From Arctopsyche grandis (taxonomy: Eukaryota > Arthropoda > Insecta > Trichoptera > Hydropsychidae): a stretch of DNA of 64,000 nucleotides. A model generated the notes under the pieces. The model did not search any database and was not told the origin of the DNA. It worked only from the letters and a program-made list of their open reading frames with translations. The position numbers were made by a program, and so were the translations under genes. Of the stretch, positions 1 to 10,886 are shown piece by piece (position 1 is the first letter of the stretch; each line of letters opens with the position of its first letter). The DNA lies in the NCBI RefSeq assembly GCF_051622035.1, contig NC_135366.1, positions 1,725,501 through 1,789,500 of the forward strand, given 5' to 3'.

Positions 1-1149
1 TATACCACATAACGAAGCGAACAAAAGAAAAAAAATAAGAGACGGATTTACGCATTGAAGGCACTCCTAAGTCGAATGAAATCCCCTATGCCATCAACCT
101 ATGTTTGTTCATATACATACATACATACATATGTATGTACGGCGGAAAGGGAATTCAACTTCCGATACACCTGTATGTAAGATTGTTTTTTTTTTAAAGA
201 AAATTCTCATATTAAATGCATGCGTTGAGATTAAGTTGAAAAGTTCATGAAAATTATGTCTTATGTTATGTAGTTTTTAGTATATATTTTACATCATACA
301 TATGTATATATTCTTGTGAATGAATAAATTTTTTTATTTAGAAAACTGTGCATATTGAGTCGATTAGAAGTCGAATTTGAAAAATAAAGTTTAATCTTGA
401 AAGTGAATATATTAAAATGTTGAAATGTACGTTTATTTTTATATTACTGTATTTTTTGCGCGTTATGTAAATTTATTTGCGGCGCGAAAAAGCCTATGTT
501 TGAAAATTTACTGTACATTTTCTCCGCAGATTTGAATAGTAGTTGTTGGGAAAATGTGAGGAGGTGGAGGAATATTTTAAATTCGCATCTGCATTTTTTG
601 TCATCGTCATGCAAAACTACGTGTTTTGTATGCAAATCTTTCTGTATTTGATATAGCATTCTTCATTTTCAGAAAATAATTCAAGTCGTGCAATTTTTCG
701 AGTATTTATCCATCGAATTTATGTAAAAACACGCTTTCTATATTAGTATGATATTTATTGTTTGATTTATTTTAATATTTTGCTTATAACCATTTAACTT
801 TGATTGATTTGAATATTTATTTTGTTTTATTTCCTTTAGACTCTTTTCAGGTAGCTTCGTCCCATTATATACATATGTATGTGAGTTGAAATAGCATAGT
901 TTGGAAAATATCAATTTTTATCCAAAAAATTACTCATTTTTCTGGAAAAAAAAACAATATGTGAAAATCGAAAAAAAATACAACAAAATTTTGCAAAGCC
1001 AATTGTGATCTTTGAACAGAGTTATGAAATTTTAAAGATCGATTTGAGATTTAATTTATATATAAAAGAATATTATTATAGACTTACAGAAAATTCCTGA
1101 TACTTATTTAAAACAATTATTTATTATGAACAATTATTAGATAAATTAA
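1..1149. other. AT-rich sequence without a recognised gene
   Basis: No frame here looks like a conserved protein. A short palindromic microsatellite (catac/catatgtatgtac) lies near 112-140 and similar motifs recur near 870. Homopolymer A and T runs are frequent. Nothing else can be supported. Confidence 0.6.
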
Positions 1150-1292
1150 TCTAATTGAGATGAATATTTATATATTTTTATTTTATTTATACTCAGTTTT
1201 ATTACTCTTTTTCAAATGTAGGCCATTGTGGCGCATTAGGTTCCTCCTGTAATGCCACAATGGTCCAAAACTTTAAATAAATAAATAAATAA
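1150..1292 (+). repeat. 3' end of a LINE with terminal stem-loop and TAAA tail
   Basis: A terminal stem-loop spans 1223-1263. The arm ccattgtgg (1223-1231) pairs with ccacaatgg (1255-1263), and catta (1234-1238) pairs with taatg (1250-1254) across a two-base bulge. A (TAAA)n tail follows to about 1292. The same structure ends the longer minus-strand copies near 28.7 kb and 55.6 kb, which retain a possible LINE C-terminal frame. The 5' limit of this fragment is only estimated. Confidence 0.6.
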
Positions 1293-1295
1293 TAT

Positions 1296-1634
1296 TGTTG
1301 CGTAGACCTGGGTTCAGGATCCAAATGAAATCGCTGCAAAGTATTTATTCAATGATTCCGGAGGTCCACACAAAACCACCACTCACTCCAAAATAATTAT
1401 AAAGGACAAGTTGCCCACCATAGCTACCCCGATCAATTTATGTATCTATTGTCTAGGCACGTGCAGGTCTACCGTGGTGAGTCGCACGCACTCGCCCGGA
1501 TCTGAGAACCCCAGCGTATCCTTTGTTCGGGAACTTACCTACTGAGTCCGGTTAGCCTGATCCGGGGAGTCTATTGCTCACTTACGAATGCACTTAGACA
1601 ATGGATACTCTCTCTCTCATGTTCCCACGTTACA
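1296..1634 (+). mobile_element. Solo LTR-like dispersed repeat (copy 1)
   Basis: The segment begins TGTTGCGTAG and ends CCCACGTTACA, so it has the TG...CA ends of a long terminal repeat, about 339 bp long. A diverged copy lies at 59159-59518 in the same orientation, sharing gggttcaggat, aaggacaagttgc, tatcctttgttcggg and the tgttcccac end. No gag-pol internal region or second LTR is next to either copy. A clean target-site duplication is not visible (aatat before, atttat after). A non-LTR repeat family remains possible. Confidence 0.5.
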
Positions 1635-1770
1635 ATTTATTCTAAAGGAAAATCAGAAGATTCTGACTAAATTCTTGATTTGAGGACTAGTTCAAAAATG
1701 AAGAAACTTAAACTCAATTCTCAAACTCTCTAGTTTTAAATTGAACGAATGGTATTCTTCCGGAGAACTT

Positions 1771-1982
1771 CATTTATTTATTTTTATTTAAATATTAAAT
1801 TTTATAGATATTTTAGATTTTAGAAGAGTCAAAAATTAATATTACTCGTTAAACTCCAACAGGATACGGTCTATCTGGATTAAGAGCCATCTTGATCGTA
1901 CAGATCCAATTTTTTTTTTCGATTTGAACTCGCGATCTTTGTATTGGTAAACATTAGCTTAACCATTGAGCTACGTTTATGT
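1771..1982 (-). mobile_element. Short tRNA-derived SINE
   Basis: Read on the minus strand, the 5' part (plus 1914-1982) resembles a tRNA. It has an A-box-like TAGCTCAATGGTTA and a B-box-like GAGTTCAAATC spaced as in a tRNA gene. A body of about 120 bp follows, with ggatctgtacgatcaagatgg near its start, then an A-rich AAATAAAAATAAATAAATG tail at 1771-1795. A free tRNA gene is unlikely because no 3' acceptor strand pairs with the 5' end. This head and body differ from the long SINE family elsewhere in the window. Confidence 0.5.
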
Positions 1983-3083
1983 TCTACATATATTGTGAAC
2001 TTTAGGCAGATGAATTAATCTAGAGAATGCGAGATTGGTAGTCAATTCTTTCAAGATCAACCATCGGAAGACAATCGTTCGAACTCGCCCGTCTAATTAT
2101 AATCACACTCGACTAAATATAAAATAGTAATTGTGAGGCGATGAACTTCTCAAATATACTCATGTACCTATGTATGTACACATGCATATGTGAATCGGCA
2201 CGGATACAGATAAAAAGAGCGACAAAGAAACGACGACAGACATCTTTAGCTCTCTGAAACACAGCGTGGACTTCCACAATCGGAATTGAAAATAGCACAT
2301 TCGGCCGTCGGTGTGAGTGAGCCTTTACATACACATCCGACTCCAACACACGAGTCCAACACTCAAAATACATCTTAGTCACTTGGCTAAGGTCTTCGGT
2401 AACATTTTAACCATGTAATCAGTCCGTGGCCAACGGGAGACACGTACAGCCGCCGTCGACCATCGACAACCACCAAAAACCGAGGTTTTAAAATATTCAA
2501 AATATATAGATGAAAATTTCCGAGTGTCGTGTGTGTCGCGTTTTCCGGTTATTTCGTTGGTAAATTTGGCGTTGTACGGATTTTCGTTTTATGTTGTCTC
2601 AGAATTGCATTTCCGGTCAAATGTTTCAGTGGCGAGGTCGATCTGTCTCTGATTTATTATATCTGTTGGTTGCTGTAGTTTTGAGTAGGTTTTGCTTGAG
2701 GTCGATCGTGGAGTTGAAGTTTTAAAAATTTAGTGATGATTTAGTGTTAAGAGACTTCCACTCTCGATGACAGATCTGTAGAAATAAATGTGCATATTTT
2801 TAAAATTGATGCAAGCGATAGAATCGTTCTTTTTGGATGACAGTGCAAGTTTTGATGCTTCGAAGTATTATCTTATCAATTTTTATCAATGTTTAAAAAT
2901 GAAGATAATTGACACATTCGCCTTTCAAAAACATCATGATAAGGCAAATGTTGTAGTTACCGGTGTTTTTTATTTTATTTTTGATATTCATTTTTCAGTA
3001 TAATTGAATGTAAACGTACATTTTTCTCAATTGCTTTTTTCTTCTCGGTTAGATGAGAATTAGATTTGAAAAATAAGCTTCAT
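1983..3083. other. No gene recognised; mixed-composition single-copy sequence
   Basis: The part from 2200 to 2750 is less AT-rich than its surroundings and holds short frames on both strands. None resembles a known family or has a convincing splice or start context. It may be unique genomic background. Confidence 0.5.
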
Positions 3084-3123
3084 TTAATTTCTCCCTTGTA
3101 TCTAATTATAAGGGAGAAATTAA
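3084..3123. repeat. Perfect 14-bp inverted repeat
   Basis: ttaatttctccctt at 3084-3097 is the exact reverse complement of 3110-3123, with a 12-base loop between. No U-run or neighbouring gene suggests a role. Confidence 0.8.
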
Positions 3124-3214
3124 TAATAAATTTTTTTGCCGTAGATAATACAGTTGTTTAATGATTTTTTTGTTGATTGTAAGCATTTTTTATTCGTTTA
3201 ATTTTATCTTTTTG

Positions 3215-3490
3215 ATTTGTTAATGTTTTTTATTATTACTAAATTATGTTAAAAATATTCCTTATATCTATTTTCATAGCTATTGATCTACTGATCGTTT
3301 TGTATTTTACTTTTTTTTTGTTAGTAATTATAGTATTATATTACTCTAATATTAAGTTCAGCATAATAGGAAAAAGAGCTCAAAAACCTATTTACAATTC
3401 TTATAAATGCTCATAATACATGTTGTACATATTATTAACTAGGGACTCTCTAAAGTCAATGATCTAAATCAAATTACGTTTGGGTAAATT
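3215..3490 (+). repeat. Dispersed repeat R1, copy 1
   Basis: Blocks include ttattattactaaattatgtt, agctattgatctactgat, aataggaaaaagag and cctatttacaattcttataaatgctcataata. They recur in the same order at 47735-47992 (same strand) and 36640-36905 (opposite strand). Three copies in one window mark a mobile or dispersed repeat. No TIR, tail or coding signal was found, so the class is unknown. Confidence 0.65.
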
Positions 3491-3649
3491 AATTAATTTT
3501 ATCTGAATTTACATACACATGTATATGCAGCTATGAGAAACTTTTGTAGAATCTTCTCTTTGATACAACAATATGCGAAAAAAAAATATTTATTAGAATA
3601 GGCTTATTTCATTAATCAAATTTGCATTAAATATTGACTATATGAGCAT

Positions 3650-3905
3650 TTCAAATATGTTATACATATTTGAAAGTAGCAGAAGTCCTATTTTCAGTTC
3701 CAAAAACATCATTTCAGTTTGAATTAATTCACAAATTTTTTAAAGAAGAATAAATTTATTACAGGTCGCCAGTATTTTTAAATACTGTAAAATGCAAAAT
3801 ATTACATTTATTATTCCTCGAAATGAAGAAAACTGGACTTTCACTTATAGTGAAACGCCACTTTCAATTATAGTGGCTCATATAATGAGTTTATGTGATA
3901 GAATT
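3650..3905 (+). repeat. Dispersed repeat R2, copy 1
   Basis: Shared blocks with 23043-23300 are atttgaaagt, ttttcagttcc, ttcacaaat, attacagg-cagtatttttaaat, tattacat and ctcgaaatgaaga. Their order is the same in both copies with small indels. Each block ends in a short palindromic stretch (here ccactttcaattatagtggc). Class unknown. Confidence 0.5.
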
Positions 3906-5924
3906 CTTGAATGGATTTTCTTTGGCGAATTTCTATCGCTTTCTTCAATTTTATAAATTCATACATATGTACATATTGTGTATGTAGATGTATAATGAAA
4001 ATTAGCCACTTTATTAGTTCTGTCTATAATTTATATTAAATTTAATAAAAATACCCCCAAATAAATATATAAAGAAATAGATATTCAAATTAAATTTGAC
4101 TTGAATTTCCAGATTTGAACTAATGAAACAACGAATATGCAATTGAATTATTTCAATAGGTTTTCCTTTGGATTGTCAAAATTTTTCGATGTAATTGAAC
4201 GGGGAGGAGTCGAAATGGTAGATTTTCAAATCCTCTCATTATTTTGCAACATATGACATATCACAGTGACATATCGAGGGCTTTTCACGTCTCCGATTAC
4301 AATCCGAACGAATGTTAGACCGTCGACGTGTTCAGCATACCGAAATACGCATACTAATCTCTCGATTCTCACACACACATGTGTACCTTTTTTTTAAATT
4401 TGGAACGCAGTTTGATATATATGTGTGTAATATATATTTATTTTTTTCGGTTTCGTGTGCAAAAGTCATAAAATCTCCCGTACAATGGGCGTGTAATTAA
4501 TTCGTTGGACGCTAATCCGGCTACGTTTGTTACATTGCCTCATTTTAATGAACGCTTAATTTGTAATTGTATTAAAATTTCCGAAGCACGCTACTGTGTT
4601 TGTATTTATTTTTTAATACTAACAGTATAATCATTCTCGTCTATAGTGACAGATGTCAACGGTTGATGTTTGGACGTTTTGTCGTTGAATAATAATATCA
4701 AAATAATCTTAGCAAATTGCATGACCGTTTCGTTACTAGTACATAGTTCATTTCTGAAAAATGGCCACACGTGTTTATAGCTGGTTATTTATCAACGTAA
4801 ACGAACGTTCTGTTTTGAGGTTGAAAAAAAAATTCAGTCGTGTTTCAGTCAAGATAGCGCAAAATATAATTGATCAATCAATGGTTGTTGTTTTCTCCTT
4901 TTTCAGTCGTGAAAACCTCATGGGAAAAGTTTCGGCTTAAATATACATATAACGATTTTTCGGTCGAGCGACTTTCTTTCAGACGCTGAAAGTTTGAACG
5001 GTCGTAACTGAAACCGATCCAAAGTGCATTTTCAGCGAGCATTTTTGCGAAAATCCATTTCGAATTCAATATTGTGTGATTTCGTAAATAAGTTTATCCG
5101 CACCGTGCCAACTTTGACCGGTCACAAGAGGTCATTTTCATGTTTAGATTTGAATAATATTTTTTGAAATTGAACCCGACATCTTCAGTTATATGTTTGC
5201 GTTAAAAATAAACCACCTTTTAGTATGAAATTGTGCTTGAATTAAAAAATGTAATTTTGTATTGTTTCAGGGACGTGTTCGTTCTGCTATTTTATAAACA
5301 TACGTATTTGAAGTGAATATTTAATTCATTCATTGCTGACGCAATTCAAGCAGTGAGTATTATTTTAATTGTGTTTGAAATTATTAAATTCATGGATTTA
5401 TATACGCAATGTGTGAGTTTTAGTGTCGGTTTATCATGCCAAGGAATTTCTAATGTATGCACATTTATAAACAGTGTATGTTTAGAAATTTAGTTATGTA
5501 ATGTGATTTGAATTGTGATATTAATTCTAGTGAAGTGCTTACAGTTGATTTAAATCAGACGTATTCAGTTTAATTTGTTTAATATTTAAAACGAACACAG
5601 CTGTAGTGAGATCTTGGCTCTAACGAAGAAATAGTCTACCTCATATATGTAATTGTGAAAATTCAATGTATTTTGTTAATAAATTCTATTATAACTTGAC
5701 AGTTGGTTCATAAAAAATGGACCTTCTCAGAAGATATGTTCTAATTCACGAATAAATTTAAATTGTTTGTCAATTCTATAGAACGTTTCGTGTAAAAGTC
5801 AAAAATTTGTGTTTATTTTAAATCAATACTATGCTTTAGTATTAATTGAAATCTTTTTTATACAGGTGTATCAAAATTTATGAAATATATATTTGAATTG
5901 TTACTTTATCTATGTATGTAAGTG
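3906..5924. other. AT-rich sequence, no gene recognised
   Basis: Only short frames occur. A slightly GC-richer part at 4640-5130 has no recognisable coding or RNA structure. Nothing further is supportable. Confidence 0.55.
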
Positions 5925-6990
5925 GTAGCAATAGATGAAATTTTGTGAACATGCGGAAATTTGAACTCGAGATTTTGACTGATTCGAACTCAGAATCGAT
6001 CGTGTGTTAGTATGTGTGTTTGTGAATTTTGAAGATTTTTGAAAGACCGTTAGTCCTAACAAACTGAAACTTAGTATCCGTTTTTGAAATTCTAATCGAT
6101 ATGGTGTGAATTTTTTTGAAATTTTTATGTTGACCGGAAATGGTACTTGGGTTATACGTACATAGATGTCCTCTCTTTTATAAGTTTTTGGATTCAATTA
6201 TATCCCAAACCGTTCAACGGATTCGACTGAAAATTTTTAACATGTAATAGAAATCATAAATTTTATATAATAATATTCTTTAATTATATTTACCACAACC
6301 GGAAGTTGTACTTTTACTGTAGATAATCGAGGTTTTTTAAGTAGTTCTCAGAAATCTTTGAGTGCATTGAACAAAAATTTTATATGTAGAAGTTTAAGTT
6401 TAATACCAAGTTGTATATAGAATCAAGGAAAGACCCAACCAGAAGTGGCAGTTTACTCTTGTTCGATTTTTCTTCCACTATTTTTTTCGACCCTTTAAAT
6501 ATTTGTGCTCTTCCCGAGAAAATTATTGAAGTATAATTATTGTTTCAATGTGATAAAAATAAAAAAAATCACTAAATTCAATAAACCGGAAGTGCGATTT
6601 TTTAATCTTAGAAAAGTCAAAAATTTTGTGACCACACGATTTTTTCCACACCACTAAATGTATCAAGCTGAAAATTTATATTTGTATTCTCTATGTACTG
6701 ACTTAGAGTTGATAAGGTTTTGTTTAGAATTCGTAAACCGGAAGTGGTAATTTATTTTTAAACAATATTTCATTATTTTATTTTGATCTTTTTAATTATT
6801 TCTATCCTCTTGATGATTTATTTTTATAATATATATAGTAATGTTAAGTTATTAAAAATTTTGAACAAAATCTAAAAACCGGAAGTAGAACTTTTGTTTT
6901 GTGTAAGTTTCCATACATTTTCGGTCAATTTGTATCGAAAATTCTCCCATAACCAGTATGTGTGAACGTGTATGTATGTCTAATTATCGA
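5925..6990. repeat. Diverged tandem array of about 145-bp units with an ACCGGAAGT core
   Basis: The 9-mer ACCGGAAGT occurs exactly at 6298, 6595, 6737 and 6878, and with one change at 6133 and 6438. Spacings are 165, 140, 157, 142 and 141 bp. Between cores lies AT-rich sequence with a recurrent gaaaatttt-like block about half-way. A weaker unit start may be cgga near 5953. The array's first lines (gcaatagatgaa ... tttgactaattttcg-like) resemble 25325-25385, so it may be part of a larger dispersed element. No coding potential. Confidence 0.6.
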
Positions 6991-7412
6991 AATTTATTTT
7001 TTGACCTTTTTATATTCCTCAAATACATAGACAGAAGTCCATATTTCGGTCACATCTGAATTTTTTTTAATGTTGTAAAAAATAAAAATCAAGTTCGGCT
7101 CTTCATATACGAAAATTTTTTTACAAACCTCCTTTTAGCTTCGATTATTATAAGATTAAAAATATACACAAATTTTGTCAATAGCTAGCTAATACTTTTA
7201 CATTAGAACTTAACCGTTCGAAAATTTCGTCGAAAGTAATCTATCCATCTGAAACGATCCAAAGCCATCTCCGACCAATCTACCGATTGGCTCATTTGAA
7301 AATTACCCACTCCCAAACCTAACGACCCAATTAGATTTTATCCAAGCGTCATACCAAAGACGGAGATAACAAAAAAAAATTCAAGCAAAAGAGGGATATT
7401 TTTATCTTGCGA
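6991..7412. other. AT-rich sequence, no gene recognised
   Basis: The 7200-7330 part is less AT-rich and may be unique. No frame or structure stands out. Confidence 0.5.
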
Positions 7413-7795
7413 TTAAGAGGGCTGGACAGCAGCGCCTTGTCCATACAAACTTACTAAACTTCTCCCTTCCTCAATTATGGCACTAGAGAAATTATTTTTT
7501 AATATGCTATGGATATCCACCATTGGGGTGCATCTATCGTTTTATTTTTTTGATTTATTATTTTTTGTAGGAGCTAGGAGCCGCCAAACATCTATAAAAT
7601 CGCCTCTTTTTTACACCCACGAAAAGAGTCCAGCGTGCTTATTTAACGGTCGATTTTAAAAAAAATACGCTGATAGATGCACAGAAAATATCTTTCTCAT
7701 ACCGATGATGAAATTTTTTTTAAAATTGGTTCAGTTTTGGAGGAGAAAATAGTTGATTAGGAAAGCTGGATTTTGTAAATTTAAAAGAGGTAGAA
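7413..7795 (+). mobile_element. TTAA-flanked DNA element, truncated copy
   Basis: TTAA at 7413-7416 is followed by GAGGGCTGGACA. The next 380 bp match, in reverse orientation, the right part of the element at 54295-55387. Shared landmarks are cttgtccatacaaa, tatggcactagagaaatta, aggagc-cgccaaacatc and gtgcttatttaacggt. The TTAA next to the terminal repeat is the insertion signature of the piggyBac and Kolobok superfamilies. The other end is missing, so this copy is truncated or rearranged. Confidence 0.6.
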
Positions 7796-8532
7796 TCTGT
7801 TGGACGCGCATCTGTCCCTTTTACTCAATATATGTGCGGGGGTCGGGGGGGGTCCGAGGCTAGTACACGTACACGTACACTATACACACACACTCGCACT
7901 CACATACGACTCCACTGTTCACATAACAAGTTCATACATACGATATACAATTCTCTCGAATCGTAACTACACAATATGTACGTATTACATATTCGCGCGC
8001 AAGTACTATATTCGCGCACACCAAATTGCAACTTCTCACTTGTCGATTTCTTTTTATTTCTCCAGATTGGTGTGTCTATGTATGTACGTGACACTTTTAT
8101 ACGAACTTCTAAAATAAAACAATGTGTTATGTAAAGTAATTATTGAATTTATTCAAAATATTTTTTCATTTTGTTTGCGGAGAAAATGAAAATAAAATAC
8201 TAAAATCTATTTTCTACATATATATTAGTGAAATATTCACATTTTTTAAAATACAGGAAAAGATTATAGTAATTAAACCCTTTCACGGGCAAATTATTTT
8301 AAATTGATATATACGATTTTTTTCTTCTTGAATATTGTTCACAGGTACAAACAGAAGGCAAATATATTTTTTATTAAAACAATTAGTAATAAAAGTGGGA
8401 AGTATATTTTCCAGGGATCTTTCCTTGGTGCAGTTTTGAAAAATGAAAATGCATTTACAGATAACAAATATACTGAACATAAAATAATAAATGAAAATAA
8501 AACACACATTATTAAATAAAATATAGATATAT
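7796..8532. other. No gene recognised; G-rich patch and AT-rich tail
   Basis: A G-run cluster (gcgggggtcggggggggtcc, 7836-7855) and short alternating purine-pyrimidine acgtacac repeats occur at 7864-7895. The rest is AT-rich. Overlapping frames on both strands at 7800-8120 and 8283-8606 show no family resemblance. Confidence 0.5.
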
Positions 8533-9700
8533 TTAAATAGACTTATCAGCTTCCATGACATTAGCGCTGTCACGCCAATTTTTAAAACACTTGTGCTCAG
8601 TTGCATCTATATTTAATTTTGTAGCTCTGGCACATATGCAGCAGTAAGGGCGGTTTCAGACTAGCGTTTTATTTCTGCGCGTATACGGTCATTTCGCCAT
8701 ACGCGCTTACACGCGCGCTACTTTTTGCGCTTCAAAAAACCGAACGCGCGTACACGGGCTTATTTCGGCGTTTTCGCTCGAACCGGTAGTGGTGATTTAG
8801 TATCAACATGGATAATACGAGCTTATAAGCGCGTCTACGCTCGTACGAGTTGCGCGTATGGAAAACGAAGCGCCTATACGTGCCTACATGCACTTCAAAA
8901 AACGAGATTATACGCGCGTATAAAACGCTAGTCTGAAAAAAGAGTTTCGTACTCCGAGATATAAAACTTTTTTAGTTCGGAGCCCTACTATGCACGCTGC
9001 ACCAGACAAGGAGTTAAACCCACTTTTATATGATCTCTTTGCCCAAGAACCGTCTGCAATGACTGTCAGTAAGGGATATCCTTCCTCGTCTATGTCACCA
9101 TTTAAAATGGCGAGCCTTTTTTCTTCTTCACCAACGACAATCATTTCATCAAAGGCACATTCTTCGATTGTTGGCGCTAAATGTTGTTCTATGCTTGTGT
9201 AAGTTCCACGACTCAAATTTCATTTAATTGTGAATAGCCATTACCTGTACAAATAATTCCTTCTACGAAAGCAGTATTTGCGGAAACTTGCAGTTTCGGA
9301 TCTTCGGAGTATACAGTTTCCTTTGCTAAGCACATTCTACACCGAAAAACATATTCGCTGAGAAAACCTTTTCTTATTTCTTTCACAAAATTTAAGTCAG
9401 ATAATGTACAATTAGTGTGTTCATGCTAAATTTTTGAAAGCGCTGAAAATAAATATTTAATATCTACTATTCTGCGCCCTTCTAATTGTTCATGAATATC
9501 TGTTTCGTTGGGATTGTCTGCTTCTGCTTCTATAACTAAATCATCAAGCCTCGTTGATGACGTTGAACTAGCTGTTTCTGATAAATTTTGATCGAATAAA
9601 TCTCGCGGAACTGTATACAAAGATGTCGGTCCAGAACTTGTGGAGGCTACAGCTAAGTTTCCAACAGCAGCAGCATTGGCGACATCGATGTCACTGTAAA
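8533..9700 (-). pseudogene. Mutator-like transposase-domain pseudogene, split by a TIR element
   Basis: Read on the minus strand, three blocks reassemble in family order. Block 1 (about 9700-9228) contains GRRIVDIKYLFSAL, meets an in-frame TAG near 9425, and continues with FRCRMCLAKE and TGNGYSQLNEI. Block 2 (9216-8939), after a frame change at about 9222, contains SRGTYTSIEQH, ADGSWAKRSYKSG and LYLGVRN. Block 3 (8648-8533) contains YCCICARAT, EHKCFKNW and MEAD, then stops. A 285-bp TIR element lies between blocks 2 and 3. The blocks resemble the Mutator-like transposase domain proteins common in insect genomes; this is recognition by motif, not a database match. The nonsense codon, frame change and missing C-terminal catalytic part show that it is dead. 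The upstream start is not identifiable. Confidence 0.75.
8654..8938. mobile_element. 285-bp TIR element inserted in the Mutator-like pseudogene
   Basis: Both ends carry the inverted repeat TTTCAGACTAGCGTTTTAT (8654-8672 and the complement at 8920-8938). The interior is unusually rich in cgcgta motifs and codes for nothing. The left end extends outward as TAAGGGCGG before the shared repeat. That resembles the G-rich ends and TAA/TTA target of PIF-Harbinger elements, but the right end does not show the same extension, so the superfamily is uncertain. Removing it restores continuity of the surrounding transposase-like sequence. Confidence 0.75.
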
Positions 9701-9780
9701 TCGAGAATACTATAAAGTAAACAGGAATTCCTCGACTTACGACGGAGATACGTTCCTGACCGTCGGTCGTAAGTCGAATA

Positions 9781-9880
9781 CATATGTATATGTGTATGTA
9801 TGTATGTATGTATATGTATATGAATGTATGTATTTGTGTGTGTATGTATGTATGTGTATATGTATAAATATATATATATT

Positions 9881-9972
<92 letters not shown>
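9781..9972. repeat. Compound microsatellite (tatg)n then (AT)n
   Basis: A tatg/tgtg-rich stretch runs from 9781 to about 9876, followed by an almost pure (AT)n tract from about 9885 to 9972. It adjoins the 3' tail of the RTE-type LINE (gatgatgat, plus 9973-9985), so it may have been seeded by that tail. Long YIYIY frames across it are artefacts. Confidence 0.9.
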
Positions 9973-9975
<3 letters not shown>

Positions 9976-10886
9976 TCATCATCATTTACAGCCATTCGCC
10001 ATCCACTGCTGGATGAAGGCCTCTCCAACACGCTTCCACTCGTCTATGTTTTGCGCAACACTCATCCATCTCATTCCGCACATTTTCCTAATTTCGTTCA
10101 CCCATCTTCCTTGCGGTCTTCCTTTTACTCTTTTGCCTTCTCTCGGGTACCATTCAAGCACTTCTTTTGTCCACCTTTCGTCCATCCTCCTAGCTACGTG
10201 ACCCGCCCATTGCCATTTAAATCTCTTCACTCTATCCACTATGTCCACTACCCTTGTCATATTTCTCACCCACGTGTTCCGCTTCCTGTCTTTCCTCGTT
10301 ATGCCAAGCATACAGCGTTCCATACTTCTTTGAGTGCATTGGATTTTATTTTGCATCTTGGCGTTCAGTGTCCAAGTTTCACATCCATACGTCATCACTG
10401 GCAAAACGCATTGATCAAAGATCCTTTTCTTCAGGCAGAGTGGCATTTTTGATTTAAAAACAGCATTCATCCGTCCAAATGCACTCCACCCTAATTTCAT
10501 ACGTCTCTTTATCTCTTCATTTTTACTACCAGACATGTCAATTATTTGACCTAAATATAAATAATTATTTACTACTTCTACTGGTTTATCATCTAAGGGC
10601 ATGCAATAACTATTGAACATTAGTTTAGTCTTATCTACGTTAATTTTTAATCCTACTTTTCTACTTTCCCTGTCCAGCTGTGTTAGTCTGATAAGTAGGT
10701 CAGCTGAATCACGAGCTACTAGAACTATATCGTCTGCGAACCGAAGGTGACTCAAAAAGCGACCATTGATGCTTACTCCGGCTGTATCCCAATCCAATTT
10801 CCTGAAAACTCCCTCAAGCACCGCATTGAATAACTTGGGCGAGATTGTATCTCCTTGTCTTACTCCTTTTCCTATGCTATGCTCAC
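9973..10886 (-). mobile_element. 5'-truncated RTE-type LINE, reverse transcriptase C-terminal part
   Basis: The minus-strand frame reads [13 protein letters not shown] near 10860, then FADDIVLVA (the RT catalytic motif, with FADD in place of YADD). It continues through [14 protein letters not shown] and [11 protein letters not shown] to GRPQGRW, and ends in TGA at 9982-9984. This order is typical of the RT-to-C-terminal region of RTE/BovB-like elements. The frame is open for about 300 codons, from the truncation near 10886 to the stop. The element ends 3' in a GAT-repeat tail rather than poly(A), as expected for RTE elements. Endonuclease and the N-terminal RT motifs are missing, so the copy is dead on arrival. 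Confidence 0.85.
9982..10886 (-). CDS. Partial RTE-type reverse transcriptase
   Basis: This is the coding remnant of the LINE described above. The frame is open from the truncation point without a stop; a methionine-initiated reading would start at 10821 inside the RT domain, which is not a biological start. It would have copied element RNA at a nicked target site (target-primed reverse transcription). The FADD box lies about 30 residues after that internal methionine. The C-terminal region has no recognisable RNase H motifs. Lack of stops over about 300 codons suggests a fairly recent insertion. It lacks the 5' half and cannot give a full enzyme. Confidence 0.8.

Noticed and set aside
1914..1982. 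Genuine tRNA gene on the minus strand
   Set aside because: A- and B-box-like motifs are present, but the acceptor stem does not close and a body with an A-rich tail follows, which fits a SINE.
7836..7855. G-quadruplex regulatory site
   Set aside because: The G runs could form one, but there is no nearby gene or promoter to give it meaning.
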